From positions 186,001-250,000 of the forward strand of contig AZLU01000031.1 of assembly GCA_002224055.1 (NCBI GenBank): a DNA stretch of 64,000 nt, given 5' to 3'. Below are positions 56,539 to 64,000 of the stretch, piece after piece; position 1 is the stretch's first letter, and every line of letters begins with the position of its first letter. Position numbers and translations under genes: made by a program. The stretch comes from Pezizomycotina sp. ARF18. Lineage: Eukaryota; Ascomycota. Under the pieces are notes generated by a model. The model did no database searches. It was not told the origin of the DNA and saw only the letters and a program-made list of their open reading frames with translations.

Positions 56539-56989
56539 ATGTCGTACACCATCGCCGTCCGTCTGTTGAACAACACAGACTCTTCTCTCTCTATCTGCGA
56601 AAAAACCTGCTGGAAATACACCGAATACTGTTACTGGGAAGAGAAAGGCGACGACCATGTCCTATGCATGGGCTACAGCGGAACCTCCGGTATGCTCCGC
56701 TTCCGATGAGTGACGGGGATACCTTCAACGTTGCTGTCGGAGTACACAACTACGTCCGCTGGTGCGACCTCGACGTCGCAAGCGGGCGAAAAACACTCAC
56801 CGAGCTTCACGAGCTGTACTATTCAGATGAAGATGAGAATGGACGGTATGGCATGTTGTGGAACAATCTCCTAAGGTGGAGAAGACTACTGAGAAAGGGA
56901 AGAAAGTAACGCTGCGGTTCGAACCGGAAAATGGACAAAATATGCGTTGCTTCGTTGATATTGTAGAACCCAACAATAATCGGAACTAG
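56539..56989 (+). CDS. Fungal fruit-body-lectin family protein (ABL-like), frame-broken
   Basis: The ATG at 56539 begins MSYTIAVRLLNNTD, the exact style of the Agaricus bisporus lectin family N terminus. Next come HVLCMGYSGTSGMLRF and then TFNVAVGVHNYVRWCDL, the two most conserved strands of that family, followed by YYSDEDENGRY and a C-terminal strand set (VTLRFEPENGQNM). The stop at 56987-56989 gives about 150 codons against about 143 in the family. These lectins are cytosolic beta-sandwich proteins that bind the T-antigen disaccharide and GlcNAc and occur in both basidiomycetes and ascomycetes such as Arthrobotrys. Roles in storage or defence against grazers are proposed. The frame is broken about twice, so the gene is treated as a possible fossil. 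An upstream in-frame ATG at 56473 adds 22 low-complexity residues and is less likely. Confidence 0.75.
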
Positions 56990-57468
56990 ACGTACGCAAT
57001 AGGCACGTTACGCTCGAGTTGCCGGTCTTATATAGAGTGTCATGTATCGAATTATTAAATGTAGCTATTTTAGTTCCCAAAAATAATGGCTGCGATTAGC
57101 CTCGAAGGTCCCCGGGCATATAGACTCTTGTAGATTTACCGTAATGTAAGCCGAAGGCCACTGTGGAGGCGAGTCAGTAGGTTACTTAGTCGAATCGCGT
57201 CACAGAAGACCTGAAGTTCACAGCAATTCTTTTCTCTATTCTATACAGAAATTGCTTGAAATTGAATAGACTTAGCGTTGTCAGCCTACCTTTGATCCAT
57301 GTCTTCTATTTTATATATTGTGGTTCTGGAACACTTACCCCGCACTTTGCTGAGTAACTATCACATTGCGACTCAAGGCATCAACTTGAAAAATCCAACG
57401 GTGTAAAGTGGAACTGCCAGTAGCGAGAGGACCGGATAGTATAGTTATCACACTCACGTGTTAGAAGG
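56990..57468. other. Intergenic between lectin and SDR genes
   Basis: AT-rich, no supported frame. It contains the promoter side of the dehydrogenase gene. Confidence 0.55.
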
Positions 57469-58432
57469 ATGTCGACTTCGGGTGTAGGAAGCGGCGCAGA
57501 AGCTTACACGGCAGAACTATTCTCCATGAAGGGGAAGTGGGTCTTGTTAACGGGGGTTCGAGGCATTGCTAGAGCGCTGGCTATAGGATTCGCAAAGGCG
57601 GGAGCAAATCTCGTCTTGCTTCAGGTAAGGCCTCTACCTAAATGTTATATACAAGACATATCTAGCTGATGACAGCCTTATTCTATAACTCATGCTATAA
57701 ATTTACTAGAGGAATGATGATACAGGACTTCGTGATGAGGTTGTCTCACTTGGCGCTCAATGTCGGATCATCGAGTGCGATCTCTCAGTCCCCTCTCAAG
57801 TAAGAACCGTCATTCATACCGTGACAGACCAATCTGGTATGAATATCCCACTTGATATTCTTATAAACTGCGCCGGTATCCAACGCCGCCACCCGGCGAC
57901 CGACTTCCCGACGACGAATGGAACGAGGTAGTGCAAGTAAACCTTACCGCCTGCTTCACTTTGTGCCGTGACGTCGGTAAATACTTTATCTCGAACAAGA
58001 GGTCTGGGAAGATCGTAATTTAGGCAGCCTTCTGTCGTTCCAAGGCGGGATAACAGTGCCGGCGTACGCAGCTAGCAAGGGTGGTATCACGCAGCTTACG
58101 AAAGCGCTAAGCAACGAATGGGCGGGAAAGAACATAAACGTGAATGCGATAGCGCCAGGATATATTGACACCGACATGAACACGGCGCTGATAAATGATG
58201 AAACGAGGAGTAGGCAGATATGGAGAGGATACCGGCGGGAGATGGGGAAACCTGAGGATTTTATTGGGCCGGCGTTGTTTTTGGCTAGCAAAGCTTCGGA
58301 TTATGTTAATGGACACGTAGGTTCTCGTCTCCTAAACCTGAGACGCTTCAGACACCAAATAGCTAATGCTCTTCTTGATCCAATTAGATCTTGCTCGTAG
58401 ACGGTGGATGGATGGACGGTGAGCTGCTCTGA
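57469..58432 (+). CDS. Short-chain dehydrogenase, KduD-like (2-deoxy-D-gluconate 3-dehydrogenase type)
   Basis: Exon 1 (57469-57624) codes MSTSGVGSGAEAY..., FSMKGKWVLLTGVRGIARAL, where TG-x3-GI is the NAD(P) loop, and ends LVLLQ. Intron 57625-57719 (GTAAGG...TACTAG) joins in frame to RNDDTGLRDEVVSLGAQC. The NAG strand is INCAGIQRRHP, a signature of KduD-like SDRs. Then come DEWNEVVQVNLTACF, SLLSFQGG with the catalytic Ser, VPAYAASKGG with the YxxxK pair, and SNEWAGKNINVNAIAPGYI. Intron 58317-58387 (GTAGGT...AATTAG) leads to LLVDGGWMDGELL and a stop at 58430-58432. About 270 residues, the family norm. The family oxidises sugar-acid 3-hydroxyls in uronate catabolism; the true substrate here is unknown. 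Two frame breaks, each one base short in a homopolymer (CCCC read CCC near 57909, AAA read AA near 58018). Confidence 0.8.
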
Positions 58433-58811
58433 AGCTAGGATTAGCCCACGCCTTCATGTATCATAATAGTGAAGAAACTGGCCAATGCTTTCGAATATCG
58501 GGTTCAGGACTCTGCTTAGTTACGAGGGTGGTGAGGAGTACTAACTTACAGAGACAGTCACATATGATCATACAAGCTTTTCACGCACTGGCACTTGATG
58601 GTGAGGAACTTGTCGTACGGTAGAGAATTAGATATTGAATTAAGGGTACACTAGGCCTTTATGAAACGGGTTAAGAGAAAGTATTTACAGGAAATGTATC
58701 AACATGCAAAAAAATGATATAAACCACCCAGGCTGAGACTCCGAAATAGCTTTGTGACACTGGCCTCCGCCAACGATGAAAAGGGAAGATACTTGAATTA
58801 AATATTTCCGC
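58433..58811. other. Intergenic
   Basis: 3' flanks of two convergent genes; no feature seen. Confidence 0.6.
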
Positions 58812-60137
58812 TCAAACAGCAGTAACCGTTACCTCCGTCTTCTTGAATATCTGCCCCTCAGGCATCGCATGCGACATATCGTCCAATGATAAGTCTGATT
58901 CATTGGTATCATCCCTATTCCCTGTTTGAACTCTTGCTTCGTAGTGCCCATATCCACAGATTCGAGGATCACGGCACCGCTGCCATCCTCCGACGGCATA
59001 GTCTTCCATCCACTCCTGCTTTGCCTCGACGATGCGAATCTGTTTCCTGATTTCTCGATATTCCCACGGCCCGTCCGCCATTGCTTGCGCCGGTCGATCC
59101 GGAGTCGCCTTCATACCAATCCGAGCATTTTCATGAACAGAGGCTTGAGTAGAGGTAACGAACCGCAGATTATGCCGACGTTTACCTCTATCTCGCTCCA
59201 AACGCACGCCGATACATTGCTTGCGCTCATAATTAGCTATAAGAAAGCCTATACGGTAGCAGGGGACACTTACTCCCAGGTTGGGTCCTTCGTAACGCTC
59301 GTCTTTTTCAGTGAGTCCAGCCTTAGCAAGCCTACAATCACCACAAAGCCACCAACCGCAAAGCACAATATCAAACCCAATCTCTGTTTCCTCGGCAACT
59401 GGACGTTCCACATCGTCTTCATAGGCAGAATGTTAGATTATTATATCACTGGCTATGTTTAGAGCTGCGTTGGTATAGAAAAACGCAGTCGGTTGAAACA
59501 TTTCGCCTGCCCTGTTGCTTCAAGTTCAAGGTCCCAGACCCCACGAATGGGCATACATTGAAATGCGGCGGCGGCGGTACAGCCAATATGGGTTCCAGCG
59601 ACAAAGATCATGACGGCGATGATATAGAGTCGGAGGTGTGGAAGAAGGCGGTAGAGAAGGAACAAGATTGAGAGTTTGACCCAGCCGACTACGCTGAAGT
59701 AGAAAATTTGGCCCCAGTAGAAGAGCTATGGCTCATAAAATCAACGGGTTAGTCTGGGCCGGGGCACCGAGCGCGTATAAGAGTTCATGGAATACTTACG
59801 TAGACACCTTTCGCGACGTTGACCGTGGGCGATAATCGTATGTATGATAGCGAAGCCGTATAGCATCTCTATAAGACCCTTGTTAGCGCTCACCTCCAGG
59901 GTAGATGAGATGTCAAAGAAAGTGCTCTACTCACGGCCCATATTTGCCGCTCCCAGGCCAAAAGACTCTAGGACGGCCATTATCGCACAGAAGTCATCCC
60001 ACCAAGACTCGCCTTGGTCATCCTTAACTTGACCCATAACCTCGCCAAAACGACGAACAGGGCGAGGCTGTCGTGCTTACGATGACCGATACGATTTCCT
60101 GGAATTTGGACGGCGCGCTCGCTATTTTTGTCATCAT
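58812..60137 (-). CDS. Fungal rhodopsin-like 7TM protein (third of three)
   Basis: The ATG at 60137 starts MMTKIASAPSKFQEIVSVIV, then in a shifted frame ALFVVLARLWVKL and SWWDDFCAIMAVLESFGLG, the family's WWDD second-helix start. After a GTGAGT...TTATAG intron comes FAIIHTIIAHG. A second intron (GTAAGT...CCATAG) leads to LFYWGQIFYFSVVGWVKLSI, LFLLYRLLPHLR, IIAVMIFVAGTHIGCTAAA, FQCMPIRGVWD, NAALNIASDIII, LPMKTMWNVQLPRKQRLGL, ILCFAVGGFVVIVGLLRLGS and INVGIICGSLPLLKPLF-type helices. The tail ends GQIFKKTEVTVTAV with a stop at 58812-58814. This is the canonical Fung_rhodopsin layout and the best-conserved of the three here. Plasma-membrane sensing is the usual proposal; ligands are unknown. About four frame changes. 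Confidence 0.7.
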
Positions 60138-62571
60138 CTTGAAGGTTTTTACGGCATGTGAGGAGTGCGAGCGTATATCTTCGTAGTATCTTGTTGTTAT
60201 GCACAAACAAGAAATCCCCAGAGATTTTAAAAGAATATTGAGATAATCGTTATACTGACTGATAATCAGCATGAATAAGAAACTCCTGATAGATAATGCA
60301 GTTTTCAGGTCCAGAGAGGGAAACTGGAAGTGTTAGAAAGACAGGGTCTGAGATATATAAAGGACCCAAATTTGCGGACATTATTCGAAAGACAGACCAT
60401 ACAAAATACCGATCACTTCTGACTTCATTCATTATAACCTCGTTCTTACTCTGTAAAGGAGGCGACTCCTTTTCTCTCATGACTGGTTTGCTACGTGACC
60501 GCTGAAATGTTCTCCTTCGATGTCAGAATACTCGATTCTTATTCACTTGCATCTAAATTACTTCTTTAATTACTTCTCACATGCGGGCCTTTTCTTCGGT
60601 GAGGGGAGCTTGTGGGGGCGGATTTGTGCTACACGATCCGACGCTCTGTTTCATGTGTTCAGGCTTTACCACGGACGCCACCTGCGCAAGCCTAGCAAAC
60701 CATTTTATCCAGCCGCCGTAACTTAGAGAAAAACTTCCCAATAGAGATAGAAAGAAAATCGAAGACTTTGACACCGAAGGGCGCAAAAATTGGAGGATTA
60801 TAAAATAGAGGCTGCAGCGGGACGATCCTTAGTCTGTTCGAGAGCTTGTTTTCTCGCATTTGTTGCCTCCATGAGGTTTGCTCACGGATTTGTTTGTCAA
60901 ACGAGAAGGCAGTCGCGGAGGCGAGCCCGAGAGCAAACCAAAAGGGTATAACTGCCGGCCGCTGGGCGTCTGCGACTAAGTGCGCGACCCCATTGGCTTC
61001 GGAGGTGTTCCAAGCAGGTTTAGTACCCTGCAAACTATCTTGACGATACAGCAAACGGCTCGAAGGTTCACTAATGTTCTATACTGTCAGTGACCGCTTT
61101 GTTCTATCTCACTTTACTGTTCTCTGATACGGGATATTGATACAAAAATATAGAAATTACTGAGTAGTAGTATTTGGAGAATCCGTATTCGAGTTATACG
61201 GAAACTTTGTTTGTGATCTGCACTGATTTTCGAGGTGAGATTGCATTTTGTTAAGTAGATTGACATATAGGGCTTAAAATTGCTATACTGATTTCTCACC
61301 TTTGTGGCAAGCTCTCGCTTCGAACTGCATGATTAGGAGAAAACGCCGACAATTGGAGAATAGTAAACAACGCTGGTTTGTTTATCGCTGGCTATTTATC
61401 TCGTTATAGTTTCTCCTTGTGTGCTTTGATCGATCCAGGGTCTATCGTGGTTCCCCTCCTGAATCGTGCACAATTGAAACCCACTTCGCCGGGTGGTTCA
61501 AACTTCAAGGTCTTCACCGCGAGTGGGGCTTTGTCTGGTGGCCTTTCCCGATGATTGCCCCCTTTTCTTTATACCCCCTTGAAGATCGACACCTTATTTC
61601 GCGACGCTGGAGCGTTGTGTGTGGTGCAGATAAGCAGAGGATGAAAGCTTAGATAAACACTCAGTTGCCTGTATACTGCTAAGCATATATAGAGATTTAA
61701 TTAAATTTCTGGTTCAATAATACTATCATCGTGATATTGCTCGGGTAAGAATCGCTATCCAGAGAGCCTGTAAAGCCCTCTCTCTTGTTTTTTTCAAGGA
61801 GAGAACCCCCGGATTCCCTGCGGTGTGTTTGATCTCAGAATTCCTACACATCGGGTTCCTAGAGAAAAGAACAAAGAACATCCTCAACGCTTAGATTGAA
61901 AGAAATATACAGTATACGGTGTGATAGGAAGATATATTATATTATACACTCTTAGAATATAATGGTCTGCAATTACCAGAACGGTATTGTCTACATATGT
62001 CTTACGCCAAAGGGCGCATTTCTCTTCCTGCGGAACGAAAACAATCTCCCTTCGGAAACTCATGATCGGGAGCTGAGCTAGGAAGAGAGTTGCCGTGGGT
62101 CCTCCTGCCGCCGATATGGCAATTTCTCCGTTATTGCCTGCTGCTGGCTCTTTTACGTTATTCATCCGCCCACGAAGTCTCCTATTGGAGTATCTAAAGG
62201 AATTAGTTGTCGCCAATTAATTGTAAGCCTTAACTACGTTGCAAGCGATGGCGGCGGATTCTGGAAATTCATTAGAGTCGAAGTCTATAGAGTATTCGCC
62301 TGAAGTTCCGAGAGCTATCGTTCAGGATCATGCGTTGAGCTTTCTGTGAAAAATGACTAGTGTCTCGATATCCTTCGTCCGGTATCGGAGATATAATTAT
62401 ACTATTGTGGAAAATTCCCCTTTTTATTTATATTTTTAAGTTACAGAAAATCAGGATGAATATCGCCCGTCCTAACAGCGCCAATGAACCTCCTACTCTC
62501 GGGTGAACTCTACAGAACAATTCTTATCATTGATATCCAGATCCTCCATCTCGTTCTATCATCGTCATCTG
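60138..62571. other. Gene-poor interval
   Basis: The minus frame 60692-61054 (120 codons) contains one possible helix (AVIPFWFALGLASATAF) followed by a basic segment; it is unassigned and has no splice support. 61884-62216 minus (110 codons) and 61419-61652 plus (77 codons) lack motifs. The sequence from 61080 to 61420 and around 61650-61950 is AT-rich with nothing visible. Confidence 0.4.
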
Positions 62572-63793
62572 CTACAGTTCTTCCCTTGAAGCTCTTATCT
62601 GATCCCAGAAACTAACCAGCTCCCTCCTATCTTCCTCATATACAGCACAAATTTGAGCTTCTTGCTGCGGACATGTCCCCAGCGCGGTATACCCCAACCT
62701 TTGCAGCTCCAGCGTCTTCAAATCTCCTAGAGCTCTTTTACAAGTTTTGAATATCAAAAACCATGACTCTATAGTGTGGTCGATATACACCTCCTTCAAA
62801 CTCAACTTCTCAACCCGATCAGGTAGGATAGTATGTCTTTCAGGCAAAGTCGGATTCCGTCATTCTTCTCCTCGCGATCGAGAGTGATGTTAAATGTAAG
62901 CTTGGATCACATCGCCCACGCGCCTGAAGAAACACATTAGCGGGACTGGTCTATGTGAGTCTTCGGGTTCCAATCCCAGTTTGTCACGTCGTAATGACTC
63001 GGCGGGTACGGAAGCGTCTCGTCGAGGCGTGCGAGCGTCCAGAGTAGTTGATCTGGGTGGATTTGCAGGAGCTAGATACGTGCTGTATTCCGTCCATGTG
63101 GGTTTCTAGCTTCTTTATCCTGGAGAAGTTGGCGTAGTAAGTTGCTTTATCCCAAGCTGACCCATCTTCCAATAGCTTCGCACCGGGTAGGTTTCCGACA
63201 AGGTCGTTAAATAGTCGTAGTCTAATCCGTCCAATTCTAGAGACCTGAGTCCTGGAGTAGAGAATAGTCCCCAAGTATATTTAAACTCACCTGATCAATA
63301 TACTCGTCACAAGTTGGTCGGGAACTTCTTTCCCGTTCTTCCCTTGTTAACTTCAATGTTAAACTCTCGATATTCGCGTAGCAAAATGAGAATAGTTCCC
63401 GAGCTGCGTCCTATAAGATACAGTCCAATCGGGTAAGGAGTCTGTAAAGTGATCATATTCCGCTGGATCGCTGTATAAAAACCCCGCTTGTATATGAAGA
63501 ATGGCACGACCGATGAGGGACGAAGGGTTAGTTCCTTGATGTAGCCCGCGAGAGGTTGAGAGGTGGTAGTAGTGGAAGTTAAGAAACGGGTTTGATAGGA
63601 GAAGTATTCGCGCCCTCGTGCGGTTTTGACGCTTCGGAAGAGGACGGAGCGGCAGGCGGAGAGGAGAACGCGGTTGGTTTGGGATAGCGAACGGAGGAGT
63701 TCAAGCTCTTCGGGAGAAGATGCGGAGAGGGATGCGATTACTGGCAAACGAGCTCTAATGGAAGAGATGGCTGCGAGGAGGGTTGGAACTCAT
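62572..63793 (-). CDS. F-box protein, leucine-rich C-terminal type, frame-broken
   Basis: Near the ATG at 63793 a shifted frame reads PSLPLELV, followed by VIASLSASSPEELELLRSLS and QTNRVLLSACRSVLFRSVKT. This is the fungal F-box pattern L-P-x-E-L-V...LL-LS-TNR-L...CR-x-LFRS. Next is AGYIKELTLRPSSVVPFFI, then RLRLFNDLVGNLPGAKLLED and YYANFSRIKKLETH. Near 62950-63050 LLWTLARLDETLPYPPSHY gives a typical repeat-linking segment. After another break KLSLKEVYIDHTIESWFLIF and ALGDLKTLELQRLG show Leu-spaced repeats, with a stop at 62572-62574. It would bind Skp1 through the F-box and an unknown target through the leucine-rich part. About five frame changes. The family is clear, the exact start is not. 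Confidence 0.6.
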
Positions 63794-64000
63794 GGCGGTC
63801 AGAACTATGGGCACCAGCAAGCAATGGGGGATGGAGTTTAAAAGGAACAGTGAACGACTGGACGTGCATACAATTGTTCAATATCTTGAGACTTTTTGTA
63901 GTTAAGCAATATAAAATCATTCAGACAGGTGGATCGGGAGGTCCGGGTCTGTCTTTATATAAATATATCCTAGGAACGGAAGGTAATTCGAAGAAACATT
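63794..64000. other. Upstream flank of the F-box gene
   Basis: No feature seen. The 60-codon minus frame overlaps the F-box start in another frame. Confidence 0.5.

Noticed and set aside
1-64000. tRNA, rRNA, CRISPR arrays, telomere repeats, bacterial-type operons
   Set aside because: Looked for cloverleaf box-B-like words, regular direct repeats with spacers and TTAGGG arrays. Only isolated GTTCGA words without matching arms were found.

Overview
The window looks like nuclear DNA of a filamentous ascomycete (Pezizomycotina). The evidence is short introns (mostly 50-150 nt) with GTAAGT/GTATGT-type donors, CTAAC branch sites and TAG/CAG acceptors; fungus-typical families (Zn2Cys6 cluster, NACHT STAND protein, fungal rhodopsin-like 7TM proteins, fruit-body-lectin fold, DHA1-type MFS, F-box proteins); and a Copia retroelement with the C-to-T bias of repeat-induced point mutation (RIP). 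It is an accessory, gene-poor stretch. No rRNA, tRNA or CRISPR was seen.

Layout. 0.6-2.55 kb (-): broken Zn2Cys6/ankyrin gene. 2.7-5.5 kb: long intergenic region with a dense cluster of the 14-mer TTGCGAAAAAGCAA on both strands. 5.7-9.1 kb (+): two tandem, broken copies of an unrecognised gene ending in a membrane hairpin. 10.5-11.3 kb (-): a small secreted protein and a weak gene. 13.7-15.3 kb (+): cysteine-rich single-pass membrane protein. 16.2-19.3 kb (+): STAND-N/ubiquitin-like/ankyrin reading followed by a DUF6604-like reading. 20.7-21.4 kb (+): GNAT acetyltransferase. 22.1-23.3 kb (+): unknown lysine-rich CxxC protein. 24.3-29.15 kb (+): NACHT STAND protein with a propeller-like C terminus. 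29.8-31.1 kb (-): rhodopsin-like 7TM protein. 31.85-33 kb (+): unknown gene with several introns. 36.1-40.96 kb: RIP-mutated full-length Copia element with a 5-bp target duplication. 41.8-43.5 kb (-): MFS transporter. 46.2 kb (+): F-box remnant. 49-50.1 kb (+): secreted Pro-rich repeat protein. 50.75-52.8 kb (-): second 7TM protein. 56.5-57 kb (+): fruit-body-lectin-like gene. 57.5-58.4 kb (+): KduD-like SDR. 58.8-60.1 kb (-): third 7TM protein. 62.6-63.8 kb (-): F-box/leucine-rich-type protein.

Almost every recognisable host gene changes frame one to several times while keeping family-conserved sequence on both sides. Most breaks I could place in host genes sit in short homopolymers one base too short. 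This argues for uncorrected long-read indels at least as much as for mass pseudogenisation. A few in-frame stops (DUF6604-like gene, tandem copy 2, second 7TM protein) are not explained that way. Coordinates therefore bracket genes across breaks rather than give clean CDSs.

Functionally the window is rich in surface and sensing genes (three 7TM proteins, a Cys-rich membrane protein, secreted proteins, STAND/ankyrin-type proteins). No biosynthetic cluster or clear operon-like logic is visible.
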